This document shows, piece after piece, positions 24,788-32,469 of a DNA stretch of 64,000 nt (the first letter of the stretch is position 1; each line of letters begins with the position of its first letter). This DNA comes from Methylosinus sp. Ce-a6 (GTDB lineage: Bacteria > Pseudomonadota > Alphaproteobacteria > Rhizobiales > Beijerinckiaceae). The notes under the pieces were generated by a model. That model worked only from the letters and a program-made list of their open reading frames with translations. It made no database searches and was not told the origin of the DNA. The stretch covers positions 62,001 to 126,000 of the forward strand of contig NZ_BGJX01000009.1 in NCBI RefSeq assembly GCF_009811655.1. Direction: 5' to 3'. Made by a program: the position numbers and the translations under genes.

Positions 24788-25217
24788 GCACGATTCGGAA
24801 TTCGACTCGCAGCCGATCGCCGATATCAATGTCACGCCGCTCGTCGATGTGATGCTGGTGCTGCTGATCGTCTTCATGGTCGCCGCGCCGCTGATGACCT
24901 CTGGAATCCCTGTCGATCTGCCGAAAGTGCAGGCCAAGCAGCTCAACGATCAGAAGCCGCCGATCGTCGTCAGCGTCGACGCCGGCGGCGGGTTCTTCGT
25001 CGACAAGCGCGAGGTGCCGGCGGAAGGGCTGCTCGCCGCGCTGAGCGAGGGCGGCGAGAACAACAAGGATCGCCGCATCCATGTGCGCGCCGACAAGACC
25101 GTGCCCTATGGGCGCGTCGTCGAGGCCATGGGCGCGATCAATTCCGCCGGCTACTCCAAAGTGGCGCTGGTGTCCGAGGCGCCGACCGGCGGCGCGAGAA
25201 CCGCTTCGGCGCCCTAG
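24768..25217 (+). CDS. exbD: ExbD, TonB-complex subunit
   Basis: A 149-residue protein with one N-terminal membrane segment (LVDVMLVLLIVFMVAAPLMT, residues about 25-45). The segment carries the essential proton-binding Asp in PLVDVMLV. DINVTPLVD just before it is the ExbD/TolR signature. The periplasmic domain follows. The start overlaps exbB by 20 bases, so translation is coupled. An intergenic structured repeat follows about 18 bases after the stop and may act as the operon terminator. Confidence 0.94.
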   Translation: MAFALRKHDSEFDSQPIADINVTPLVDVMLVLLIVFMVAAPLMTSGIPVDLPKVQAKQLNDQKPPIVVSVDAGGGFFVDKREVPAEGLLAALSEGGENNKDRRIHVRADKTVPYGRVVEAMGAINSAGYSKVALVSEAPTGGARTASAP

Positions 25218-25234
25218 AAAAAATCATAAGACAA

Positions 25235-25334
25235 GCGTTTCCAACCGAAGTGGACGCCGGTTCGGCGTCCGGAAACGCGTCGAAACAAAAGCCAATGGGT
25301 CTTTCCGTGTTTCAATGAAACACGGAAAGACCAT
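25235..25334. repeat. Intergenic structured repeat, copy 2 (two hairpins)
   Basis: Same architecture as the copy at 3708-3806. Part one has arms GCGTTTCC / GGAAACGC around GGACGCCGGTTCGGCGTCC. Part two (25295-25334) is a hairpin with GTCTTTCCGTGTTTC opposite GAAACACGGAAAGAC. Compared with copy 1 one inner pair has changed from T-A to C-G on both arms, and the outermost bases differ but still pair (ATGG / CCAT here, CAGA / TCTG there). Confidence 0.85.
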
Positions 25335-25451
25335 GCCGATCCCCGACTTTCGATCCCGAATTTTTTCGCGCTTCCCTCGCTTATCCTCGACTTGGCCCGA
25401 CTACGGGTCGTCGGCGCAATCCCTCCCCAGGCGCGCCGGCGACCCGGTTTT

Positions 25452-26003
25452 TTATTCTGGGGCCACGCCGCCGCGCCGCGCCAGATCCCGCTCGACGAGC
25501 CTGTGCCGTATGAGCCAGGTAAGCGCGCGCCGCCAGGATTCGTCTGTCTCTCCGCGAAAATCTGTCTGCGAAATATCGACGAGCGCGCCGCTCTTCGTGT
25601 CGCGTATGTAAAATACGAGCGACTGCACCATGACGCTCACCTTGCGAAAGAAGCCGACGAAGGAGAGCTCCGCGCCGAGCCCGCGCGCGACATCGGCGTC
25701 GCATCCGTTGCATTTGCGCAGCCGATGCGTTTCGACCATCGGGTCTTTCGCTGCGGCGACGTCGACGATCTCGAAAAGGCCGGAGGCGGCGAGCAGATCA
25801 CGCGCGAGGCGCGTCATCTCGGCGAGACGCTTCGTCTCGGCGGGGCTCTCGCCGGCGAGCGGGCCTCCGGCGCTGAAGTCGTCGAGCTCGAGATCGAAAA
25901 CGGCGATCTTCCGAGGACGTTCGGATGCCGTGGCGAGCGCTGGCGTCATTGCACAGGCGCTCGCCACGAGTAGGCAGGCGGCAATCCATATGAGGCGTTT
26001 CAT
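25452..26003 (-). CDS. DUF3280/DUF2380-like exported protein
   Basis: A 183-residue protein. It has a signal peptide (MKRLIWIAACLLVASACAMT, then PALA), probably cleaved near residue 25; a Cys at position 17 also leaves a lipoprotein possible. The mature part has KIAVFDLELDDFSAGGPL at the start, TRLARDLLAASGLFEIVDVA in the middle and a CNGCDAD motif. This is the arrangement of DUF3280/DUF2380 proteins, which are frequent in methylotroph genomes. Function is unknown. It stands alone between the ExbD repeat and recR. The start at 26003 is chosen because the signal peptide begins there; the longer frame adds a basic leader. Confidence 0.65.
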   Translation of the reverse strand: MKRLIWIAACLLVASACAMTPALATASERPRKIAVFDLELDDFSAGGPLAGESPAETKRLAEMTRLARDLLAASGLFEIVDVAAAKDPMVETHRLRKCNGCDADVARGLGAELSFVGFFRKVSVMVQSLVFYIRDTKSGALVDISQTDFRGETDESWRRALTWLIRHRLVERDLARRGGVAPE

Positions 26004-26106
26004 CTGACGGCTCCTCTTCTCGGTTCGTCGCCGAAGATGAGACTCGCCGTCGCCGGCCACGATGGAGCCCGTCCCGCCTCCACGTGGGAGAATTTCCCGA
26101 ATCAGA

Positions 26107-26152
26107 GCATTTCTGGCCGAAGCGGACGCCGGTTCGGCGTTGGAAACGCGTC
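26107..26152. repeat. Intergenic structured repeat, copy 3 (partial)
   Basis: AGAGCATTTCTGGCCGAAGC, then GGACGCCGGTTCGGCGTTGG and AAACGCGTC. This is the first hairpin of the family, with a decayed outer left arm. The second hairpin is missing; only GACTCTAG remains beside the recR stop. Confidence 0.75.
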
Positions 26153-26166
26153 AAAAACAATCGACT

Positions 26167-26772
26167 CTAGAACGCCGTGCGGCGCTCGAGCGCGGCGGCG
26201 AGCGTGCCTTCGTCGAGATAGTCGAGCTCGCCGCCGACCGGCACGCCATGGGCGAGGCGCGTCGTCGCGACGCCGAGCGGAGCCAGAAGATCGGCGAGAT
26301 AATGGGCGGTCGTCTGGCCGTCGACAGTGGCGTTCACCGCGATGATCGCCTCGCGCACGGAGCCCTCGCTCACGCGCTGCACCAGGCTCGCTATGTTGAG
26401 CTCGCTCGGGCCGACGCCGTCCAATGGCGACAGCACGCCGCCGAGCACGTGATAGCGCGCGGCGAGGAGCCCGGCGCGCTCCAGCGCCCAGAGATCGGCC
26501 ACCGTCTCGACAATGACCAGAATGCCGGCGTCGCGCCGCGCGTCGCGGCAGATCGAGCAAGGATCGCTGGTGTCGATATTGCCGCAGGTTCCGCAGGTGA
26601 GAATGCGCTCATGGGCGACGCGCATGGCCTCGCCGAGCGGCCCGAGCAATTCCTCGCGCTTGCGGATGAGATGCAGCACGGCGCGCCGAGCCGAGCGCGG
26701 CCCGAGTCCAGGCAGCCGCGCCAGCAATTGCACGAGGCGCTCGATCTCGGGTCCGGCGATGCGTTCGGCCAA
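26167..26772 (-). CDS. recR: Recombination mediator RecR, TTG start
   Basis: RecR helps load RecA at gaps together with RecF/RecO. The protein shows the N-terminal helix-hairpin-helix ([20 protein letters not shown]), a four-Cys zinc finger (CGTCG, then CSICRD), and the Toprim domain ([18 protein letters not shown]). A TTG at 26772 gives [13 protein letters not shown] and 201 residues, matching family length and N-terminus. The next possible start, an ATG at 26865, would translate through a heptanucleotide repeat array and is rejected. It is the last gene of the ffs-dnaX-ybaB-recR series. Confidence 0.92.
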   Translation of the reverse strand: MAERIAGPEIERLVQLLARLPGLGPRSARRAVLHLIRKREELLGPLGEAMRVAHERILTCGTCGNIDTSDPCSICRDARRDAGILVIVETVADLWALERAGLLAARYHVLGGVLSPLDGVGPSELNIASLVQRVSEGSVREAIIAVNATVDGQTTAHYLADLLAPLGVATTRLAHGVPVGGELDYLDEGTLAAALERRTAF

Positions 26773-26784
26773 TGGCGGAGCCTG

Positions 26785-26877
26785 GTGAGTAGTGAGTAGT
26801 GAGTGGTGAGTGGTGAGTGGTGAGTAGTGAAAAGGAGTAGGCGTTCGGCTCGTCCGACTCACCACTCACCACTCACC
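26785..26877. repeat. Inverted array of heptanucleotide repeats between ybaB and recR
   Basis: Six tandem copies of GTGAGTA/GTGAGTG (26785-26826) are followed after a short spacer by three copies of the complement ACTCACC (26857-26877). The two arrays could fold back on each other. The structure separates ybaB from recR and covers the recR upstream region. Confidence 0.85.
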
Positions 26878-26881
26878 TCTA

Positions 26882-27205
26882 TCAAAACGGCAGCTTCAGT
26901 CCCGGCGGCAGCTGCAGCCCGCCGGTCACTTGCTTCATCTTCTCGGCGAGCGTCTCTTCCGCCTTGGCGCGGGCCTGCGCATGGGCGGTGACGATCAGAT
27001 CCTCGAGAATGTCGCTCTCCTCCGGCTTCAACAGGCTCGGATCGATGGCGAGACGCTGCAGCGCGCCCTTGGCGGTCATCGTCACTTTCACCAGGCCGCC
27101 GCCGGCCTCGCCCTCGACCAGAGTCTGATCGAGCTCGGTCTGCAGCTCGGCCATTTTCGTCTGCATGGCTTGCGCCTGCTTCATCAGTCCCATGAAATCG
27201 AGCAT
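26882..27205 (-). CDS. YbaB/EbfC nucleoid-associated protein
   Basis: A 107-residue DNA-binding protein of the YbaB/EbfC family, almost always found between dnaX and recR as here. Typical stretches are LMKQAQAMQTKMAELQTELD, VKVTMTAKGALQRLAIDPSL and LEDLIVTAHAQARAKAEE. It binds DNA as a dimer in tweezer form. GAGGAGAAG lies about four bases before the ATG at 27205; the longer upstream frame is not needed. Confidence 0.94.
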   Translation of the reverse strand: MLDFMGLMKQAQAMQTKMAELQTELDQTLVEGEAGGGLVKVTMTAKGALQRLAIDPSLLKPEESDILEDLIVTAHAQARAKAEETLAEKMKQVTGGLQLPPGLKLPF

Positions 27206-27230
27206 GTTCTTCTCCTCGCGCGACGACGCC

Positions 27231-29069
27231 TCACGCGTCATCGGCCTCCTCGTCGTCATAAGCCAATTCGGCGCCCACGGCGGCGCTCTGCTCCGTCTCC
27301 TTGCCGCGCACGGCGACGATCTCCGCGCCCGGAAAACGCGCCATTATGCTCGCCACGAGCGGATCGGCCTCGACGCCAGAGCGCTTCTCGTTCTCGCGGA
27401 CCTCGGCCTGCTCGCGCAGCGTCGGCGCGCCGCCTGAAGGCGCGAGCGCCACCAGCCAGCGCGTCCCGGTCCAGTCCTGCAGCTTCTGCATCAGAAGCTG
27501 CGGCAGCCGCGTCGAGCCTTTGGGGGCGAGCTCGAATTCGATGCGCCCTTGCTCGAAGCGCACGAGCCGCACTTCCGATTCGAGCGCGATCTTCAATTGT
27601 ATGTCGCGCTTTTCGCCGGCCAGGGCGACGAGCGCGCGAAAATCGGAGATTTTCACGCCGGCCGGCGGCACCGAGGGCTCCGGTTCGCGGCGCGGAGCGG
27701 CGGAGGCGCGCGGCGCGCTCGCGGGCGGAGGCACGGGACGCGGGGCGGGCGCGAGAGCGATGGGGGCGCGCTCGGCCGGAGCGGCGGCGCCCGGCGCCGG
27801 ACGCGGCGCGCCGGCCCCCTGGCCGAAGCCGAGCCGCCGCAGCGCCTCCTCCGGCGAGGGCATGTCGGCGGCGTGGGTCAGCCGCACCAGCACCATATCG
27901 GCGCTGGCGAGCGGGCGCGGCGAGCCGCGCAGCTCCTCGACGCCTTTCAGCAATATTTGCCAGGCGCGCGTCAGCACGGAAAGGGCGAGCTTTTCCGCCG
28001 CCTCGCCGCCGCGGCGGCGCTCCTCCTCGGTCAAGGCGCTGGATTGCGCGGCGTCCGGCGCGAGCTTCAGCCGCGTGACGAGATGGGTGAATTCGGCGAG
28101 CTCCAGCAGCACCTGCGCCGGATCCGCGCCGCCGTCATATTGATCCTGCAGCAGTGCGATGGCCGCCCTGATCTCGCCCTTCATCGCCGCCTCGAAGAGA
28201 TCGATGACGCGCGATTTGTCGGCGACGCCGAGCATGAGGCGCAAATCTTCCGCCGCGATCGCGCCGCCGCCCGAAGCGCCATGGGCGATCGCCTGATCGA
28301 GCAGCGACAGCGCGTCGCGCGCCGAGCCCTCGGCGGCGCGGGCGACCATGGCGAGCGCCTCGTCCTCTATCGCGACGCCCTCGAGATCGCAGATCTTGCG
28401 CAGATGCGCGGCGAGGAGTCCGGCGTCGATGCGGCGCAGATCGAAGCGCTGGCAGCGCGAGCGCACGGTGACCGGAACCTTGTCGATCTCCGTCGTCGCG
28501 AAGATGAATTTCACATGCTCCGGCGGCTCTTCCAGAGTCTTCAGCAGGCCGTTGAAGGCGGCCTTGGAGAGCATGTGCACTTCGTCGATGATATAGACCT
28601 TCACCCGCGCCATCACCGGCCGATAGCGGGCGTTCTCGATGATTTCGCGAATATCGTCTATGCCCGTATGCGAGGCGGCGTCCATCTCCAGCACGTCCGG
28701 ATGGCGCGAATCGATGATCGCCTGACAATGCGCGCCGAGCGCGTCCATATGGATCGTCGGGCGGTCGACGGCGGGGCGGCCGTCTTTGGCGGGCAGCTCG
28801 TAATTGAAGGCGCGGGCGAGAATGCGCGCCGTCGTCGTCTTGCCGACGCCGCGCACGCCGGTCAAGAGATAGGCCTGATGGATGCGGTTCAGCTCGAAGG
28901 CGTTCTCGAGCGTGCGCACCATCGGCTCCTGGCCGATGAGATCGGCAAAGCCGGAGGGGCGATATTTGCGCGCCAGCACGCGATAGGCGGCCTGCCCTTC
29001 GCGTCCCGGCTGCGGCTCGGCCGGAAACAGGGCGTCGGATGGCGCATCGCGCGAATGCTCGTCGTCCAT
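27231..29069 (-). CDS. dnaX: DNA polymerase III subunits gamma/tau (DnaX)
   Basis: The clamp-loader ATPase, about 612 residues. The AAA+ module is at about residues 25-250: YRVLARKYRPSGFADLIGQE, Walker A GVRGVGKTT, Walker B IIDEVHMLS, sensor TTEIDKVPVTVRSRCQRFD. A Pro/Ala/Arg-rich tau linker and a C-terminal domain follow (about 400-612). Whether a shorter gamma form is made by frameshifting cannot be seen; there is no obvious A6G-type slippery run. The ATG at 29069 is chosen. The frame is open further up, but that stretch is a 24-bp tandem repeat and the SRP RNA gene. Confidence 0.93.
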   Translation of the reverse strand: MDDEHSRDAPSDALFPAEPQPGREGQAAYRVLARKYRPSGFADLIGQEPMVRTLENAFELNRIHQAYLLTGVRGVGKTTTARILARAFNYELPAKDGRPAVDRPTIHMDALGAHCQAIIDSRHPDVLEMDAASHTGIDDIREIIENARYRPVMARVKVYIIDEVHMLSKAAFNGLLKTLEEPPEHVKFIFATTEIDKVPVTVRSRCQRFDLRRIDAGLLAAHLRKICDLEGVAIEDEALAMVARAAEGSARDALSLLDQAIAHGASGGGAIAAEDLRLMLGVADKSRVIDLFEAAMKGEIRAAIALLQDQYDGGADPAQVLLELAEFTHLVTRLKLAPDAAQSSALTEEERRRGGEAAEKLALSVLTRAWQILLKGVEELRGSPRPLASADMVLVRLTHAADMPSPEEALRRLGFGQGAGAPRPAPGAAAPAERAPIALAPAPRPVPPPASAPRASAAPRREPEPSVPPAGVKISDFRALVALAGEKRDIQLKIALESEVRLVRFEQGRIEFELAPKGSTRLPQLLMQKLQDWTGTRWLVALAPSGGAPTLREQAEVRENEKRSGVEADPLVASIMARFPGAEIVAVRGKETEQSAAVGAELAYDDEEADDA

Positions 29070-29141
29070 CTCGTCGCCCGAAGGAAAGTCTCGCTCGTCG
29101 CCCGAAGGAAGATCTCGCTCGTCGCCCCGAAGGAGGCCCCG
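29070..29141. repeat. 24-bp tandem repeat in the dnaX leader
   Basis: Three units of 24 bases (29070-29093, 29094-29117, 29118-29141), beginning CTCGTCGCCCGAAGGAA on the plus strand. They abut the dnaX start codon. In the dnaX frame they would encode an octapeptide GDERD(L/F)PS, so translation through them would stay open. Confidence 0.8.
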
Positions 29142-29189
29142 TCGGTCGGCGCCGGGGCGGCGGCGTGAAAAAGTGGGAGGCTGGACGAA

Positions 29190-29275
29190 GACCCGCCCGG
29201 AACTCGTTAGGGCTGCTTCCTTCCGGACCTGACCCGGTTGGCGAGTGGAGCGTCCACCGCCAACCTCCCGCGCCC
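29190..29275 (-). ncRNA. ffs: Signal recognition particle RNA (4.5S RNA)
   Basis: The minus strand contains GGGTCAGGTCCGGAAGGAAG followed by CAGCCC, the universally conserved SRP RNA domain IV with the GGAA tetraloop and symmetric loop. The 5' part GGTTGGCG ... CGCCAACC forms a stem below a second hairpin (GTGGACGCTCCAC). Position directly upstream of dnaX is standard in Rhizobiales. The ends are approximate. A TTTTT run about 20 bases past the given 3' end may terminate it. Confidence 0.9.
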
Positions 29276-29357
29276 TATGTGGCAAAACTCGCCGCCCGGC
29301 GCAAGGGCGCCGCGCGGGATCGGCGAAGGTAGAGGCGGCGTCGAATATAGGTCGACC

Positions 29358-29381
29358 CCTTCTCCCAATGGCGGGAGAAGG
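29358..29381. terminator. Hairpin after the phasin gene
   Basis: CCTTCTCCC, loop AATGGC, GGGAGAAGG: a perfect 9-bp stem 12 bases past the phasin stop. There is no T-run. The same stem sequence recurs at 41991-42012 and 58261-58282. Confidence 0.5.
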
Positions 29382-29392
29382 AGACGCGGCTT

Positions 29393-29827
29393 CTAATGTT
29401 CGCTCTTGCTTCCAGCCTCGCGCGCCCTGGCGGCCAATTTCTCGGTCTGCTCGCCGATGTCGGCGACGATCTTGCTGGTCGCCTCCGTCGCCGCTTTCGC
29501 CGCCTGCTCATTCACGCTCTGGACGGAGACGAGGGCCTCCTTGGCGAGATTGGAGCAGAGCTCGCCGACACGCGAGGCGCGGGCGAAGAAATCGCCATAG
29601 GCGTTGCGGTAGAAGTCCGACTGCAATTGCACGATGTCGTCGATCTTCTGCACGCGCAGCAGCCTCTCGAAATAGGCGCGGCTGTTGTCGAGCGATTGCT
29701 TGGAATAGTCGGTCGCCTCCGCCGCAATGGCGCGCAGGCCCTTGGCGGTCGAGCTGGTGGCGGAGTTGAAGGCGTCGAGCTGATATTTGCCGAGCTCGCG
29801 AATATCGTCGAAATTCGGATTGGCCAT
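29393..29827 (-). CDS. Phasin family protein
   Basis: A 144-residue helical protein that coats polyhydroxyalkanoate granules. The phasin pattern is visible: FDDIRELGKYQLDAFNSATS, YSKQSLDNSRAYFERLLRVQ, QSDFYRNAYGDFFARASRVG, ending in a helix rich in Ala and Glu. The ATG at 29827 has GGGAG nine bases ahead. No PHA synthase is in the window, but a 3-hydroxybutyryl-CoA dehydrogenase is encoded further on. It is probably monocistronic. Confidence 0.88.
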   Translation of the reverse strand: MANPNFDDIRELGKYQLDAFNSATSSTAKGLRAIAAEATDYSKQSLDNSRAYFERLLRVQKIDDIVQLQSDFYRNAYGDFFARASRVGELCSNLAKEALVSVQSVNEQAAKAATEATSKIVADIGEQTEKLAARAREAGSKSEH

Positions 29828-29992
29828 CGGACATTCTCCCGCTCGTCGACGCATGCGGAAGGCGATGCGCTCCGACGCCACGCGCGCGACTCTCTCGCGT
29901 CCACGATTCTCGGGAATGAGAGGGCGAAGAGCAAATTCGGGAAATCACGTAGATCGCGCCCGAGCCCGCGCTCGTTCTCGGCTTCGATCCGC

Positions 29993-30076
29993 CCGTCATC
30001 GCGAGCGTAGCGACGCGATCCAGAGCCGCGGGGCGGCCCCTGGATCGCTTCATCGCCGCGCTCCTCGCGATGACGG
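29993..30076. repeat. 84-bp palindromic repeat, copy 1
   Basis: Arms start CCGTCATCGCGAGCG and end CTCCTCGCGATGACGG, with a second stem GCGATCCAG / CTGGATCGC inside. A copy of the same 84-bp length lies at 60807-60890. Between phasin and kup. Confidence 0.9.
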
Positions 30077-30098
30077 AGCGGGAGAGTGTGAAAGCGCT

Positions 30099-32051
30099 TC
30101 AGATCGTGAGCTGCGCGCCGAGCTCCACCACGCGGTCGGTCGGAATGGAGAAGAAGTCGGTGGCGTTGGCCGATTGCTTCGTCAGCGCGACATAGAGCTT
30201 GTCCTGCCAGGCCGGCATTTCGGAAGCCGGGCTCTCCTTGATCGAGCGCCGGCCGAGGAAGAAGGACGTCGTCATGATGTCGTATTTGACGCCGGCCTTG
30301 CGCATGGCGGCGAGGGCGGCCGGCACGCGCGGGCTCTCCATGAAGCCATAGTGGAGCGTCGCGCGGATGAAATCATGCGACAGCTTCTCGATCTCGAATC
30401 GCTTTTCGAGCGGCACGCGCGGCGTGTCCTCCGTGTTCACGCAAATGACCAGCACGCGCTCGTGCAGCACCTTATTGTGCTTGAGATTATGCAGCAGGGC
30501 GGTGGGCGCGACATTGGGATCGCTCGTCAGAAAGATCGCCGTGCCTGGCACGCGCGTCGGCTTGGATTTCTCCAGCATGGCGATGAGATCGCAGATCGGG
30601 ATCGAATCGCGATGCGTCTTCTCGGCGAGCAGCGACGTGCCGCGCACCCAGGTCCACATCACCACCATGGAGCAGCCGCCGAGCAGCAGCGGAACCCAGC
30701 CGCCCTCGACGACCTTCATGAGATTGGCCGCGAGGAAGGTGAGATCGACGGTGAGAAAGGCGAGGATGAACAGCGCCGCCGCCCACAGCGGCCAGCGCCA
30801 TTTGCGCCACACCACGATGAAGGCGAGCGCCGTCGTCGTCACCATCGTGCCGGTGACGGCGATGCCATAGGCCGAGGCGAGCGCGCTCGAGCTCTTGAAG
30901 GTCGTGACCAGAACCAGCACGCCGATGAGCAGCAGCCGGTTGACGCGGCCGATATAGATCTGCCCCTCCTGGGTGGCCGAGGTATGGGTGATCTCGAGGC
31001 GCGGCAGCAGGCCGAGCTGAATGGCCTGGCGCACGATGGAGAAGGCGCCGGTGATCACCGCCTGGCTGGCGATGACGGTCGCCACGGTGGAGAGGATGAC
31101 GAGCGGCAGCAGCGCCCATTCCGGCGCCAGCAGGAAGAAAGGATTCTCGATCGCCTCGGGGTCGGCGAGGATCAGCGCGCCCTGGCCGAGATAGTTGAGG
31201 AAGAGCGCCGGCAGAACGAAGAAGATCCAGGCGATCTGGATCGGCGCGCGGCCGAAATGGCCCATATCGGCGTAGAGCGCCTCCGCGCCGGTCACGACGA
31301 GGAAGACCGAGCCGAGCACGGCGAAGCCGACCCAGCCATGGGTGAGCAGGAAGGCGAAGCCATGGCGCGGATCGAAGGCGCGCAGCACCTGCGGCGCGTC
31401 GCCGATATGGGAGGCGCCGAGCACGGCCATCACGATGAAGAAGATCGCCATCACCGGGCCGAACAGCGCGGCCACGCGCGCCGTGCCATGGCTCTGGCCC
31501 CAGAACAGCGAGACGAGGATCGCCACTGTGATGGGAAAGACGAACTCGCCGAATTTCGGATTGACGATCGCGAGGCCCTCGACCGCCGAGAGCACGGAGA
31601 TCGCCGGGGTGATGATGGCGTCGCCCGAGAACAGCGCCGCGCCGGCGACGCCGAGCAGGAAGACCGGCGTCGCGCGCCGTCCCAATGCGTTCTGCGCCAA
31701 CGCCATCAGCGAGAGAATGCCGCCCTCGCCGCGGTTGTCGGCGCGCATCAGGAAGAACACATATTTCGCCGTCACCGTGAAGATCAGCGCGAAAATCAGC
31801 AGCGAGATCGTCCCGATGACCACCTCCTCGCCGAGGCCGCCGGATTTGGCGTGGGCGAGCGACTCGCGCAGCGCATAGAGCGGGCTGGTGCCGATGTCGC
31901 CATAGACGACGCCGATCGAGCCGACGATGAGCGCGGCGACATTCGGCGAGCCGTGGCCCTCCGCATGGGAGACCGGCTGCGTCGCCGCCGGCCCCTCCGT
32001 GTCGTTTCGAGAGGAAGAACCCGCCGCGTCACGCGCCACTTTGGGATCCAT
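30099..32051 (-). CDS. kup: Potassium uptake protein Kup
   Basis: A 650-residue potassium/proton symporter of the KUP/HAK/KT family. About twelve membrane segments occupy residues 40-470, starting with the hallmark VGSIGVVYGDIGTSPLYALR. ALFSGDAIITPAISVLSAVE and AYGIAVTGTMVTTTALAF are also typical. The last 170 residues form the cytoplasmic domain. The ATG at 32051 is preferred because GAGGAAAT lies upstream; an ATG seven codons earlier (32072) is possible. It is divergent from the hopanoid operon across a repeat-rich 418-base region. Confidence 0.94.
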   Translation of the reverse strand: MDPKVARDAAGSSSRNDTEGPAATQPVSHAEGHGSPNVAALIVGSIGVVYGDIGTSPLYALRESLAHAKSGGLGEEVVIGTISLLIFALIFTVTAKYVFFLMRADNRGEGGILSLMALAQNALGRRATPVFLLGVAGAALFSGDAIITPAISVLSAVEGLAIVNPKFGEFVFPITVAILVSLFWGQSHGTARVAALFGPVMAIFFIVMAVLGASHIGDAPQVLRAFDPRHGFAFLLTHGWVGFAVLGSVFLVVTGAEALYADMGHFGRAPIQIAWIFFVLPALFLNYLGQGALILADPEAIENPFFLLAPEWALLPLVILSTVATVIASQAVITGAFSIVRQAIQLGLLPRLEITHTSATQEGQIYIGRVNRLLLIGVLVLVTTFKSSSALASAYGIAVTGTMVTTTALAFIVVWRKWRWPLWAAALFILAFLTVDLTFLAANLMKVVEGGWVPLLLGGCSMVVMWTWVRGTSLLAEKTHRDSIPICDLIAMLEKSKPTRVPGTAIFLTSDPNVAPTALLHNLKHNKVLHERVLVICVNTEDTPRVPLEKRFEIEKLSHDFIRATLHYGFMESPRVPAALAAMRKAGVKYDIMTTSFFLGRRSIKESPASEMPAWQDKLYVALTKQSANATDFFSIPTDRVVELGAQLTI

Positions 32052-32469
32052 GGAGATTTCCTCGAAAGACATCGAAGGCGCGGCGCGCCGGCGCGGCGAT
32101 ATACGCCTGTTCCAGATAGAAGAGAAGCCGCCATCGGCCATTTCCGGGGAAAATCCCGTCGGCGCCGGCGCCTGGAAGCCGGGATTGGGCGCAAGCCCGG
32201 GGGCCGAGTCCCACAAGACGTCGGGTGAAGGGCAATCACTCTCGCCCTCATGCCGAGAAGGCGCCGGAGCCGCCGTCTCAAAAGCACGAGGCCGAGTTCC
32301 AGAAGGCGGGGCATGAAGCTTCCCTCGCGCTTCGAGACGGCCTCTTCGAGGCCTCCTCAGCATGAGGGAAGCTTCACCCGATCACCCTCGGGAGCCCCGC
32401 GGACCCTGCACGCTGGCCTCGCGGCCGCGGCGATGCTATGGCCGAGCCCCCGTCACATCGTCCCGGGAT
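32052..32469. other. kup-hpnB divergent intergenic region
   Basis: No gene seen. It must hold both promoters, but I cannot mark convincing -35/-10 pairs. The middle is occupied by two palindromic repeats in opposite orientation (32246-32291 and 32323-32367). Confidence 0.6.
32246..32367. repeat. Pair of inverted REP-like elements
   Basis: Copy A (32246-32291) begins CCCTCATGCCGAGAAGG and ends GTCTCAAAAGCACGAGG. Copy B (32323-32367) is the same element reversed, beginning CCTCGCGCTTCGAGACGG and ending CCTCCTCAGCATGAGG. Copy B is flanked by GAAGCTTCC and GGAAGCTTC, extending its palindrome to about 32315-32375. Confidence 0.75.

Noticed and set aside
26785..26877. Heptamer array considered as a CRISPR
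   Set aside because: Units are 7 bp, directly adjacent and without spacers.
29787..32228. 813-codon plus-strand frame opposite kup
   Set aside because: Antisense shadow of kup in GC-rich DNA; His/Arg/Asp-rich without any domain, whereas kup is a clear homologue.
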